The notes under the pieces were generated by a model. The model did no database searches. It was not told the origin of the DNA and was given only the letters and a program-made list of their open reading frames with translations. A DNA stretch of 64,000 nt from Sellimonas catena (GTDB lineage Bacteria > Bacillota > Clostridia > Lachnospirales > Lachnospiraceae), in assembly GCF_045063725.1 (NCBI RefSeq), contig NZ_CP173695.1. One strand, written 5' to 3'. Shown one piece after another: positions 1-8,208 of this stretch. Each line of letters starts with the position of its first letter. Within the stretch, counting starts at the first letter, position 1. Made by a program: the position numbers and the translations under genes.

Positions 1-513
1 GATATTGTCCACACCCATTTTTACAAGCTCCTGAAGAGCCAGGGCACAGTCCAGAGACTCACGGCTGCTGCGCTTGTGCTGGCGGCTCTCGTAGAGGAAC
101 GGCATGATGACATTGACACGGCGCGCCTTCCCTCCGATCGCGGCGATGATACGCTTCAGATTCTGAAAGTGGTCGTCCGGGGACATGTGGTTGATCTGAC
201 CGTTCAGGGAATAGGTCAGGCTGTAGTTGCAGACATCCACCATCAGATAGATATCCTTTCCACGGATGGATTCGCTGAGTACGCCTTTTGCTTCTCCTGA
301 GCCGAAACGCGGTGTAGCGGCGTGGATCAGATAATTGTCTTTTTCATATCCGGTAAAAACAACGTCGTCTTTGAAGACATGTCCATCTTCTTTTCGCCAT
401 TTGACAATATAGTCATTGACTTTCTGGCCCATCTCCTCACAGCCCGTCAGGGCGATAATGCCAAGGGCTCCTACAGGGATATTTTCCAGATTTCGTTCTG
501 TACGGTGCAGCAT
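1..513 (-). CDS. prs: Ribose-phosphate pyrophosphokinase, clostridial extended type (3' end outside window)
   Basis: PRPP synthetase makes 5-phosphoribosyl-1-pyrophosphate from ribose-5-phosphate and ATP in the cytosol for nucleotide, His and Trp synthesis. The 171 residues present begin MLHRTERNLENIPVGALGII and include the family pattern around residues 145-160 (MPFLYESRQHKRSSRESL), which matches the FPYARQDR-like segment of PRPP synthetases in the longer N-terminally extended clostridial version. The ATG at 513 has an AGGAGG site 7 nt upstream. It follows dnaC by 11 nt, so it is probably the last gene of a dnaD-dnaC-prs transcript. The catalytic and PRPP-binding C-terminal half lies outside the window and was not seen. 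Confidence 0.85.
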   Translation of the reverse strand, partial: MLHRTERNLENIPVGALGIIALTGCEEMGQKVNDYIVKWRKEDGHVFKDDVVFTGYEKDNYLIHAATPRFGSGEAKGVLSESIRGKDIYLMVDVCNYSLTYSLNGQINHMSPDDHFQNLKRIIAAIGGKARRVNVIMPFLYESRQHKRSSRESLDCALALQELVKMGVDNI

Positions 514-524
514 TGCTTTGCCTC

Positions 525-1508
525 CTATTTCATTAGTTTCTTTTTGATTCTGATATCGTCACCCGCAAGTTTGAGCAGGCGGTAGTTACTGCTGATGCGG
601 GAAAACGTTCTTTCGCTATATATTGATTTTATCTCATTTAATGACAAATTGGTAGAGATAATAGTAGATTTCTTCTGCAAAATCCGGTCATTCAGGCAGA
701 TAAACAGCTGGGAGACCGTAAAGGAATTGGTAAGCTCCGTCCCAAGGTCATCGATAATCAGAAGCTCGCACTCGTCCAGCAGGGCGCCGGCCTGGCGCTT
801 TTCCGGATCTGTATCGAACTCTCTGCTTCCCAGAATATCAAAGAGCTGGGAGGACGTCACGTAAATCACCGAGTGAATATGATCCATCAGCTCTCTGGCA
901 ATACAGTGGGTCAGAAAGGTCTTTCCGACTCCGGTATTTCCATAGATCAGAAGATTCTGGAACTTGCTTCCAAAGCTGTCCACAAAGGATCGGCACACAT
1001 GAAGCGCCTCTTTTGCCATATCCAGCGAACTTTTGCCGCTCACCGGATCAATAAAATCCGAAGAATAGTAATCCATCCGGAAAGAAGAAAAATTTTCACT
1101 CTCTAAAATATCCTGCAGGTTGGACTGGGTGTAGAGCAGGTCAATCTCCGCCTTCTGGAAACAACGGCATTTCCGGCCGTCAAGATATCCTGTGTCCTGA
1201 CAGTCCGGACATTCATAGGAAGGTTCCAGATAGTCCGAAGGGTAACCGGAACCGGCAAGCAGTGCCTGCTTTTCATCCCTCAGGGCATGAAGCCTTTCCC
1301 GGAATCGGGCAGGCGCATCGGCATTGCCATCGATCAGCGCTTTGGCTCCTGCAACACCAAGGTGTGAGATCTCCTCATCAATCTCACGGATCCGGGGAAT
1401 CTTTTCATATATTTCACTGTAATGGCGGGTCAGCCTGTCGTGCGTCCGAAGATGCTTCTGCTCGTAGATCCGCATGATGGCGTCATACTGTGAATTCGTC
1501 AGTGCCAT
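525..1508 (-). CDS. dnaC: DnaC/DnaI-type replicative helicase loader (AAA+ ATPase)
   Basis: A 327-residue helicase loader that should deliver DnaB helicase to the origin or to restarted forks. The N-terminal half is helical and carries a Cys cluster (CPDC...CRC, about residues 99-115) as in clostridial DnaC/DnaI. The C-terminal AAA+ domain shows Walker A GNTGVGKTF (about residue 190), Walker B LLIIDDLGTE and a sensor-like STNLS. The start has an AAAGGAG site. It lies 16 nt behind a DnaD-domain gene, the usual primosome pairing in Firmicutes, which supports a replication role over an IstB transposition role; no transposase is nearby. Confidence 0.88.
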   Translation of the reverse strand: MALTNSQYDAIMRIYEQKHLRTHDRLTRHYSEIYEKIPRIREIDEEISHLGVAGAKALIDGNADAPARFRERLHALRDEKQALLAGSGYPSDYLEPSYECPDCQDTGYLDGRKCRCFQKAEIDLLYTQSNLQDILESENFSSFRMDYYSSDFIDPVSGKSSLDMAKEALHVCRSFVDSFGSKFQNLLIYGNTGVGKTFLTHCIARELMDHIHSVIYVTSSQLFDILGSREFDTDPEKRQAGALLDECELLIIDDLGTELTNSFTVSQLFICLNDRILQKKSTIISTNLSLNEIKSIYSERTFSRISSNYRLLKLAGDDIRIKKKLMK

Positions 1509-1524
1509 GAAACTTCTCCTTTAC

Positions 1525-2631
1525 TCAGCTCTGTAAAAGCTGTCTCTCCAGGTCGTCCATATTGTAGTCGCGCTCCTCGAAATTGCTGAACTTTGTCTTT
1601 TTCCCGGAAGCCGGAGCCGGCTGGGAAGCAGACTTCTCGGAACGCTTCTTGATGTAGGCGGCATCGATAGCCGCAATATCCGCAAGGTGATGCACACCTT
1701 TCTGGTGCCAGTTCGTCAGGATCTTGTCCGCGTATTCAAAACTTGGCTGATGGATGGCGGAAACAGTCCGGCTGCATGCCTCCACAATAATATCAATGGT
1801 AAAGCCGTACTGCCCGGTCCACTTCTTCACAAGCTCTGTCTCAACCGGAGCGGCCATGCGCCCGGTGATGCCGAATGCTTTCAGAACCGCTGTGCAGTCC
1901 TTATTGTAAAAGGAAGCGGATCTTCTTGCCTCTGATACGGTCCGGATACCGGCATCCGCCCAGGCAAGAGCTACGGACTTGATGTAGTGCATGCTCCGGT
2001 GTCCGTTCTCTACGCAGTACTCGATCAGATACTCGGTCAGCTCCACGGAGAACTGTAAGGTGTCATAGAAATAAGTAAGTGTCTCCACATCGGAAGGAGA
2101 CAGGGTACGTCCGATGTACTGCTCGGCGATGAACAGAAGCTGCTTGAATTCCCGGCGGCTTTTGTACTCGCTGATATCACCGATCAAAGGAGCCGCAGGG
2201 GCGGAATCCACAGGACTGTCCACGGCAGGAACAGGCGTATCCTCCGGAACAGAGGCCGGAGTGGCAACCTGGCTGTCCGGCACAGGTATGTCCACAGATG
2301 CAGAAGGAGCGTCCGCCTTTTTCGCGGCATCCGATTTCTGCGGTGCGTCCATCTGAAGTCCGCACATCTCGCCGTCCGGGCCGTATTCGATCGTGAGAAG
2401 CCCTTTCTTCGCCCAGTATTTCAAAGCGCGGATAATATCTCCCTCTGTGTTATCCAGAATCTCCGCAAATTCGGAAACCGAAAAAGGAGAACTGCTCTCC
2501 ATACGGCGCAGCAAAAGGAGGTATACTTTAACGTATTCCCCGTTTGCCTTTGCCATGTAGGAGTCGATAAATGCATGATCAACACATGTAAAATGTTGTT
2601 CCGTACAGTCTGTGATTTTTAACATGCCCAT
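1525..2631 (-). CDS. dnaD: DnaD-domain replication initiation protein
   Basis: A 368-residue primosome protein. Residues 1-95 look like the DnaD winged-helix domain (FIDSYMAKANGEYVKVYLLL), followed by a Pro/Ala/Ser-rich linker (about 110-150) and a DnaD/DnaB-like DNA-remodelling region with the helical DYFYDTLQFS-type and YIKSVALAWADAGI segments, the second typical of the YxxxIxxxW motif. The start at 2631 gives an MGMLKI N-terminus like other family members; ATG 2625 is an alternative with its own AAGGA. First gene of the dnaD-dnaC-prs unit. Confidence 0.85.
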   Translation of the reverse strand: MGMLKITDCTEQHFTCVDHAFIDSYMAKANGEYVKVYLLLLRRMESSSPFSVSEFAEILDNTEGDIIRALKYWAKKGLLTIEYGPDGEMCGLQMDAPQKSDAAKKADAPSASVDIPVPDSQVATPASVPEDTPVPAVDSPVDSAPAAPLIGDISEYKSRREFKQLLFIAEQYIGRTLSPSDVETLTYFYDTLQFSVELTEYLIEYCVENGHRSMHYIKSVALAWADAGIRTVSEARRSASFYNKDCTAVLKAFGITGRMAAPVETELVKKWTGQYGFTIDIIVEACSRTVSAIHQPSFEYADKILTNWHQKGVHHLADIAAIDAAYIKKRSEKSASQPAPASGKKTKFSNFEERDYNMDDLERQLLQS

Positions 2632-2668
2632 TCCTTGAAACCTCTGTCTTTCTTTCTAAAGTAAAGGT

Positions 2669-2696
2669 ATTATAGCACTTTAAGACCGGGAGAAAA
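2669..2696 (-). promoter_or_regulatory. Predicted sigma-A promoter of dnaD-dnaC-prs
   Basis: On the minus strand the -10 is TATAAT (2669-2674) and a weak -35 TTTTCT (2691-2696) lies 16 nt upstream. The position is 38 nt before the dnaD start. Confidence 0.5.
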
Positions 2697-2749
2697 AGCA
2701 TTATTTTTCCCACACTTTGTGGATAAAACAGTGTGGATTCTGTGGAAAA

Positions 2750-4132
2750 CTACCGTTTGAGAAGACTCTCCCCAATATTTACAACATCTCCGGCCCCCAT
2801 AGTTATCAACAGGTCGTCTTTTTTACAATTTTCTAAAATAAATGTTTCGATCTCGTCAAAGCCTGGAAAATAGTGCACATCGCACCCTTTTGCCCTCAAT
2901 TCGTCCGCCAGAAGTCCGGAAGACATACCGAGGGTATCGGTCTCGCGGGCCGCGTAGATATCTGCAAGAATGATATGATCCGCAAGGGAAAGTGCATCCG
3001 CGAACTCATGGAAAAAGGCTTTTGTCCGGCTGTAGGTGTGAGGCTGGAAGACGCACCATGTCTCCTTGTGCGGGTAAGACTTTGCCGCCTCCAGAGTAGC
3101 CCGGATCTCGGTCGGATGGTGCGCGTAATCGTCCACAATGTGGAAACCGTTCACGTCTCCTTTATACTGGAAACGACGGTCTGTCCCTTCAAAAGAGAGA
3201 AGTCCCTCCTGAATCTTCTCCATCGGGACATCCAGAAGCGATGCAGCAGCAATGGCCGCGAGGGCATTGGATACGTTGTGAAGTCCGTTTACGGAAAGGT
3301 GAATCCGACCGGCCTCCTGTCCTTTTACAAGGAGAAGGAAAGAAACATTGCCTTTCTCATCGTGGGTAATCTCTTTTGCGCTGAAATCCGCATTTTCCCT
3401 GTGCACATCGTAGATGATGACATTACAGTCAAGTCCCTCCAGAATCTCTTCCAGATGGCTGATCTCTCCATTGATAATCAGAGTGCCGTCATCAGGAAGA
3501 AGCTTCGCAAAGGTATGGAAAGAATTGCGGATGTCGTCAATATCTTTAAAGAAGTCCATATGGTCTTCCTCGATATTCAGGATGATACTGATCTTCGGGA
3601 AGAAGTGATGGTAGCTGTTTGTATATTCGCAGGCTTCTGTGACAAAAACCTCGGAGCCGCCGACACGGATATTGCCGTGGATGGCCTTTAAAATTCCGCC
3701 TACGGAGATCGTAGGATCTTTCTCTCCGGCGAGAAGAATATGGGAAAGCATGGAAGTCGTCGTCGTCTTCCCGTGGGTTCCGGCTACTGCGACCGGAATT
3801 TTGTAGTTGGTCATCAGCTGGCCAAGCAGCTCGGCCCGGCTGAGCATCGGAAGGCCGCGTCTTACCGCCTCCTGATATTCCTCATTATCCTCGTGGATGG
3901 CCGCCGTGTACACGACGACCTGTACAGTATCTTCTATATTGGAAGCCTTCTGACCGATGAAAACTTTCGCGCCCATCGAAACCAGATGATCTGTGAGAGA
4001 AGACTCCTTATTATCAGAACCGCTGACGGTAAAATGTTCGTCCAGTAATATTTCGGCAAGCCCGCTCATGCTGATACCGCCGATGCCGATAAAATGAATA
4101 TGAACAGGTTCATTAAAGTTAATTTTGTACAT
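2750..4132 (-). CDS. murC: UDP-N-acetylmuramate--L-alanine ligase
   Basis: MurC adds L-Ala to UDP-MurNAc, the first step of the peptidoglycan stem peptide, in the cytosol. The 460 residues match the family length. Visible are the N-terminal Rossmann motif HIHFIGIGGISMSGLAEIL, the Mur-ligase P-loop VAVAGTHGKTTTTSML (about 115), the central DHMDFF region, and the C-terminal DDYAHHPTEI plus HTYSRTKAF segments typical of MurC. It is monocistronic in this window, with its own promoter and a short 5' leader containing a hairpin. Confidence 0.95.
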   Translation of the reverse strand: MYKINFNEPVHIHFIGIGGISMSGLAEILLDEHFTVSGSDNKESSLTDHLVSMGAKVFIGQKASNIEDTVQVVVYTAAIHEDNEEYQEAVRRGLPMLSRAELLGQLMTNYKIPVAVAGTHGKTTTTSMLSHILLAGEKDPTISVGGILKAIHGNIRVGGSEVFVTEACEYTNSYHHFFPKISIILNIEEDHMDFFKDIDDIRNSFHTFAKLLPDDGTLIINGEISHLEEILEGLDCNVIIYDVHRENADFSAKEITHDEKGNVSFLLLVKGQEAGRIHLSVNGLHNVSNALAAIAAASLLDVPMEKIQEGLLSFEGTDRRFQYKGDVNGFHIVDDYAHHPTEIRATLEAAKSYPHKETWCVFQPHTYSRTKAFFHEFADALSLADHIILADIYAARETDTLGMSSGLLADELRAKGCDVHYFPGFDEIETFILENCKKDDLLITMGAGDVVNIGESLLKR

Positions 4133-4165
4133 ATTTTACACTTCCGTTTCTGGCTTATTTTACAT

Positions 4166-4236
4166 ACCGGCGGGGAGAAAATCCCTGCCGGTCTGCTGTT
4201 CCCGTTCATTGTAGCATAACAAAATGAAAGATACAA
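4166..4236 (-). promoter_or_regulatory. murC promoter and leader hairpin
   Basis: On the minus strand TTGTAT (4231-4236), 17 nt, TACAAT (4208-4213) form a good sigma-A promoter. The leader contains an 11-bp near-perfect GC-rich hairpin (4166-4176 with 4182-4192) with an A-rich loop. No T-tract follows, so it is a leader stem rather than an obvious terminator. The rest of the 370-nt murC-glgC gap is A/T-rich, with only the glgC promoter recognisable. Confidence 0.55.
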
Positions 4237-4463
4237 CGCTTCAAGGCCAGAACATTTTACCCTGAAAAATGTGAAAAAGCAGTTCTGAAAGAAAGCCTGT
4301 CCGCATAGTAATATATAGAGCAGGAGAGAAAAAAATACACAAAATTGCCTTAAAAACAACACGGTGTCTATAAAAAGCGGTTAAGATTATGTAAAATGCA
4401 TAAAAAATAGAAGAAAAACGGCAAAAATATATAAAATTTACTCGATATTTATAAAAAGTGTGT

Positions 4464-4469
4464 TATAAT
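4464..4469 (+). promoter_or_regulatory. -10 element of the glgC-glgD promoter
   Basis: A perfect TATAAT sits 33 nt before the glgC ATG. The -35 position is poorly matched (CTCGAT), so activation or a weak promoter is possible. Confidence 0.45.
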
Positions 4470-4502
4470 AATGACATTAAATTACTGACAAGGGGTGAGG
4501 AC

Positions 4503-5777
4503 ATGATAAAAAAAGAGATGATAGCAATGCTGCTGGCCGGTGGACAGGGAAGCAGGCTTGGTGTTTTGACTGCCAAAGTGGCGAAGCCTGCAGTAGCGTT
4601 CGGCGGCAAGTACAGGATTATCGATTTTCCGCTCAGTAACTGCATTAATTCGGGGATCGATACAGTCGGAGTCCTGACACAGTATCAGCCGCTTCGTCTG
4701 AATTCTCATATTGGAATCGGAATCCCATGGGATCTGGACCGCAATGTGGGCGGTGTCACGATTCTGCCGCCATATGAGAAAAGCACGAACAGCGAGTGGT
4801 ATACTGGAACGGCAAATGCGATCTATCAGAACCTGGATTATATGGAGTCGTTTAATCCGGACTATGTGCTTATTTTATCCGGTGATCATATTTACAAAAT
4901 GGATTATGAAGTAATGCTGGATTATCATAAAGAGCACAATGCGGATGTCACCATCGCTGCCATGCCGGTGCCGCTTGAGGAGGCAAGCCGGTTTGGAATT
5001 GTAGTTGCAGATGAGGAAGGACACATCAATGATTTCCAGGAAAAACCAAAGGAGCCGAGGAGCAATCTGGCGTCCATGGGAATTTATATTTTCAGCTGGC
5101 CGGTGCTCAAAGATGCGCTTGTAAAAATGTCAGACGAGCCGTCCTGTGACTTTGGAAAGCACGTGATTCCGTACTGCCATGAAAATGGCAAGCGTCTTTT
5201 CGCGTATGAGTACAATGGTTACTGGAAAGATGTAGGAACACTTGGATCCTACTGGGAAGCCAACATGGAACTGATAGATCTGATCCCGGAATTCAACCTT
5301 TACGAAGAATTCTGGAAGATTTACACAAACAGTTCGATCCTGCCGCCGCAGTATATTTCCGATCAGGCGGTTGTGGAACGCAGCATTATCAGCAATGGTT
5401 CCGAGATTTACGGAGAAGTCCGTAATTCCGTGATCGGTGCCGGGGTTGTGATCGGAAAAGGAACGGTTGTCAGAGATTCTATTATTATGAAAGACACCGT
5501 GATCGGTGAAAACGGCGTGATTGACAAGTCGATCATTGCGGAGAATGTCCGGATTGGAGATCATGTGACGCTGGGCATCGGAAGTGATGTGCCGAATAAG
5601 GAAAAGCCGGCGATCTACTCCTTCGGGCTTGTGACGATCGGAGAGAATTCCGTGATCCCGTCCAATGTTCAGATTGGCAAGAATACTGCCATCAGCGGCG
5701 TGACAGAGGCAGAGGACTATCCGAACGGAGTGCTGGAAAGCGGAGAGACATTGATAAAGGCAGGTGAACGCGTATGA
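4503..5777 (+). CDS. glgC: Glucose-1-phosphate adenylyltransferase, catalytic subunit
   Basis: ADP-glucose pyrophosphorylase makes ADP-glucose for glycogen synthesis from glucose-1-phosphate and ATP. The 424-residue product has the nucleotide-binding LLAGGQGSRLGVLT motif at residues 10-23, the EWYTGTANAIYQN segment, LILSGDHIYKMDY (metal/sugar site), FQEKP, and a C-terminal left-handed beta-helix with repeated isoleucine hexapeptides (VIGAGVVIGKGTVVRDSIIM). ATG 4503 was chosen over the upstream in-frame ATG 4458 because GGGGTGAGG precedes it by a few bases and 4458 lies before the -10. It overlaps glgD by 4 nt (ATGA). Confidence 0.93.
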   Translation: MIKKEMIAMLLAGGQGSRLGVLTAKVAKPAVAFGGKYRIIDFPLSNCINSGIDTVGVLTQYQPLRLNSHIGIGIPWDLDRNVGGVTILPPYEKSTNSEWYTGTANAIYQNLDYMESFNPDYVLILSGDHIYKMDYEVMLDYHKEHNADVTIAAMPVPLEEASRFGIVVADEEGHINDFQEKPKEPRSNLASMGIYIFSWPVLKDALVKMSDEPSCDFGKHVIPYCHENGKRLFAYEYNGYWKDVGTLGSYWEANMELIDLIPEFNLYEEFWKIYTNSSILPPQYISDQAVVERSIISNGSEIYGEVRNSVIGAGVVIGKGTVVRDSIIMKDTVIGENGVIDKSIIAENVRIGDHVTLGIGSDVPNKEKPAIYSFGLVTIGENSVIPSNVQIGKNTAISGVTEAEDYPNGVLESGETLIKAGERV

Positions 5778-6892
5778 GAGCAGTAGGGATCATTCTGGCA
5801 GGCGGCAATAATCATAAAATGCGTGAACTGACATATAAACGGGCTGTGGCAGCCATGCCGGTGGCAGGAAGCTACCGGTGCATTGACTTCGCACTCAGCA
5901 ATATGACCAATTCCCATATTCAGAAAGTTGCAGTATTGACACAGTACAACGCGAGATCTTTAAATGAGCACCTGAGTTCATCCAAATGGTGGGATTTCGG
6001 TAGAAAACAGGGAGGACTTTTTGTTTTTACTCCGACGATTACACTGGAAAACGGCAGCTGGTACCGGGGAACCGCAGACGCGATTTATCAGAATCTCGAC
6101 TTCCTGAAAAAATGCCATGAGCCGTACGTTATCATTACATCCGGTGATGCTGTGTACAAACTGGATTACAACGAAGTTCTGGAATATCATATTAAGAAAA
6201 AAGCAGATATTACAGTAGTATGCAAGGATCTCGCACCGGGCGAAGATGCGACGAGATTCGGAACAATCAAGATGGACGATTCCATGAGAATTCAGGAGTT
6301 CGAGGAAAAACCGATGGTGGCAAATTCCAATACCATTTCCACCGGAATCTATGTGATCCGCCGCAGACAGCTGATCGATCTGATTGAACATGCAGCACAG
6401 GAGGACCGTTACGATTTCGTCAACGATATCCTGATCCGTTATAAGAATCTTAAAAAGATTTACGGATATAAGATCTCCAGCTACTGGAGCAATATTTCCA
6501 CAGCAGAAGCATACTATCAGACAAATATGGATTTCCTGAGGCCGGAAGTGCGGAATTACTTTTTCAAAGAGTATCCGCCGGTATACTCCAAAGTCAGTGA
6601 TCTTCCGCCGGCAAAATACAATCCGGGCTCCTACGTAAAGAACAGTCTTGTCTCCAGTGGATGTATTGTGAACGGAACCGTGGAAAATTCGATCCTGTTC
6701 AAGAAAGCATTCATCGGAAACAACTGTGTTGTAAGGAATTCTATTATCATGAATGATGTTTATCTTGGAGATAATACATACATTGAAAACTGTATCGTGG
6801 AAAGCCGCGATACAATCCGTGCCAACACAAGGCACGTCGGGGAAAACGGCATCAAAATTGTTGTCGAAAAGAATGAGAGATATGCGCTTTAG
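5774..6892 (+). CDS. glgD: Glucose-1-phosphate adenylyltransferase regulatory subunit
   Basis: A 372-residue GlgC paralogue that forms the regulatory partner in Firmicutes ADP-glucose pyrophosphorylase. It keeps the nucleotidyltransferase fold (IILAGGNNHKMRELT, SWYRGTADAIYQNLDF, YVIITSGDAVYKLDY, FEEKPM) but the N-terminal catalytic loop lacks the GxGxRL pattern of GlgC, as expected for GlgD. The C-terminus has the beta-helix hexapeptides. It is translationally coupled to glgC by an ATGA overlap. Together with the nearby phosphoglucomutase and GH13 gene it points to a glycogen or maltodextrin storage pathway. Confidence 0.92.
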   Translation: MRAVGIILAGGNNHKMRELTYKRAVAAMPVAGSYRCIDFALSNMTNSHIQKVAVLTQYNARSLNEHLSSSKWWDFGRKQGGLFVFTPTITLENGSWYRGTADAIYQNLDFLKKCHEPYVIITSGDAVYKLDYNEVLEYHIKKKADITVVCKDLAPGEDATRFGTIKMDDSMRIQEFEEKPMVANSNTISTGIYVIRRRQLIDLIEHAAQEDRYDFVNDILIRYKNLKKIYGYKISSYWSNISTAEAYYQTNMDFLRPEVRNYFFKEYPPVYSKVSDLPPAKYNPGSYVKNSLVSSGCIVNGTVENSILFKKAFIGNNCVVRNSIIMNDVYLGDNTYIENCIVESRDTIRANTRHVGENGIKIVVEKNERYAL

Positions 6893-6928
6893 CGAGCATA
6901 TATAGTACTTAAGAAAGGGGCAGGTAAT

Positions 6929-7210
6929 ATGCAGATTACAGATGTGCGCGTAAGAAAAGTAGCAAAAGAGGGGAAATTAAAGGCAGTTGTGTCAATAACG
7001 ATGGATGAAGAGTTTGTCGTACACGACATCAAAGTTATCGAAGGGGAAAAAGGACTGTTCATCGCGATGCCTAGCAAAAAGGCTTTGGACGGAGAGTACA
7101 GAGATATCGCTCACCCAATCAATTCTGATACAAGAAACCGTATCCAGAGCATCATCCTCGAGAAATATGAGCAGGCTTTGACAGAAGAGGACGGAGAAGA
7201 CCAGGAATAA
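6929..7210 (+). CDS. spoVG: Septation/sporulation regulator SpoVG
   Basis: A 93-residue SpoVG, a small nucleic-acid-binding protein that affects sporulation and cell-surface traits in Firmicutes. The start MQITDVRVRKVAKEGKLKAV and the internal VHDIKVIEGEKGLFIAMPSK are signature sequences. AGAAAGGGGCAGG precedes the ATG. It lies 36 nt after glgD and is followed by a strong terminator, so it may be cotranscribed with glgCD. Confidence 0.95.
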   Translation: MQITDVRVRKVAKEGKLKAVVSITMDEEFVVHDIKVIEGEKGLFIAMPSKKALDGEYRDIAHPINSDTRNRIQSIILEKYEQALTEEDGEDQE

Positions 7211-7249
7211 AATGTTTTAGGGTTATGTAAAGGACAATTGAAAGGATAA

Positions 7250-7301
7250 GAAAGCCGGAAAAAGCAGATACCGGAAAGGGATGCTTTTTCCGGCTTTTTG
7301 T
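7250..7301 (+). terminator. Rho-independent terminator after spoVG
   Basis: A 16-bp stem (AAAGCCGGAAAAAGCA pairing with TGCTTTTTCCGGCTTT) with a purine-rich loop is followed by TTTTTG. It ends the glgCD-spoVG transcript and may act bidirectionally toward the converging rluA-type gene. Confidence 0.85.
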
Positions 7302-7356
7302 TGCGGGAAATCCTGTCTGAATTCCCAAGGCCGCCCCCGGAAAAGACTTAGAAAGA

Positions 7357-8046
7357 CTAGTTCAAATCTTCCCCGGAAAAGAAAGGACGGATTTCAAAGT
7401 GAAGCGGCTTTTTGGTGGACGGATGCAGAAAATCAAGGCGGCAGGCGCAGAGATGGAGTCTGCGGGAAGGAATGCCGTCCGGATTGTATTTGCGGTCCCC
7501 CAGAATCGGACAGCCTACATGGGCAAGCTGGACACGGATCTGGTGATGCCGTCCCGTGTGCAGATGAATGGACAGATGGGAAACGAGCCGCCCGTCCCGG
7601 GTATGCTGATCCAGCATCTGGTAGTCCAGGACGGCCTTTTTGGCATCGGGCGTATCCGGTGAACAGACGGAAGAAAGATTCGTGCGTCCATCCCGGACAA
7701 GCCAGTCGGTCAAAGTTCCGGAAGACTCAGTCGGAGCACCTTCCGTGACAGCCTCATAATATTTCCCGAAACCATCCCCGGTAAGCTGGTTGTTTAATGC
7801 GGCAGCCGCCTTTTTCGTCTTCCCAAATACGAGAATTCCTTCTACAGGCTGGTCAAGCCGATGGATGACAGCAAGATACGGTGCCCCCTTCAACGGAGTC
7901 CCGCTTTTCCTTGCCTCCCGCATGAGATGATTTTTCAGAAGGCTGACCATGTCCTGGGACGAAAAAGATGCAGTCTGGACAGCCGTCCCGGCAGGTTTAT
8001 GACAGACGAGGATCTCGGAATCCTCGAATAAGATTTCTGGTTTCAT
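7357..8046 (-). CDS. RluA-family RNA pseudouridine synthase
   Basis: A 229-residue pseudouridine synthase with the catalytic HRLD motif (HRLDQPVEGILVFGKTK, about residue 62) where the Asp attacks uridine, plus a C-terminal GRHHQIRVQLAHVGCPILGDRKY block typical of RluA/RluD/TruC enzymes. It lacks an N-terminal S4 domain. The start ATG 8046 has GAAAGGAG upstream. The RNA target (rRNA or tRNA) cannot be told from sequence alone. It converges with spoVG. Confidence 0.88.
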   Translation of the reverse strand: MKPEILFEDSEILVCHKPAGTAVQTASFSSQDMVSLLKNHLMREARKSGTPLKGAPYLAVIHRLDQPVEGILVFGKTKKAAAALNNQLTGDGFGKYYEAVTEGAPTESSGTLTDWLVRDGRTNLSSVCSPDTPDAKKAVLDYQMLDQHTRDGRLVSHLSIHLHTGRHHQIRVQLAHVGCPILGDRKYNPDGIPSRRLHLCACRLDFLHPSTKKPLHFEIRPFFSGEDLN

Positions 8047-8169
8047 AATGTGCTCCTTTCATTTCACACATCATATCATATCCTGGAATGGTTGGCAAAG
8101 GAAAATCCATGTGGCCGGACGGCACAAAAAAATGGGAGAAACAATGTTTCGGCCGGGCAAAGGGAATGG

Positions 8170-8175
8170 TATAAT
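8170..8175 (+). promoter_or_regulatory. -10 element before the 5'-nucleotidase gene
   Basis: TATAAT lies 39 nt upstream of the GTG start of the next gene, with no good -35. It leaves a short leader of about 27 nt, ending in TAAGGAG directly abutting the GTG. Confidence 0.4.
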
Positions 8176-8208
8176 AGAAACGGAACCAGGGAGACGATTC
8201 AATAAGGA

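Noticed and set aside
2873..3691. A 272-codon plus-strand frame opposite murC
   Set aside because: Antisense shadow of murC without a ribosome site or recognisable domains.
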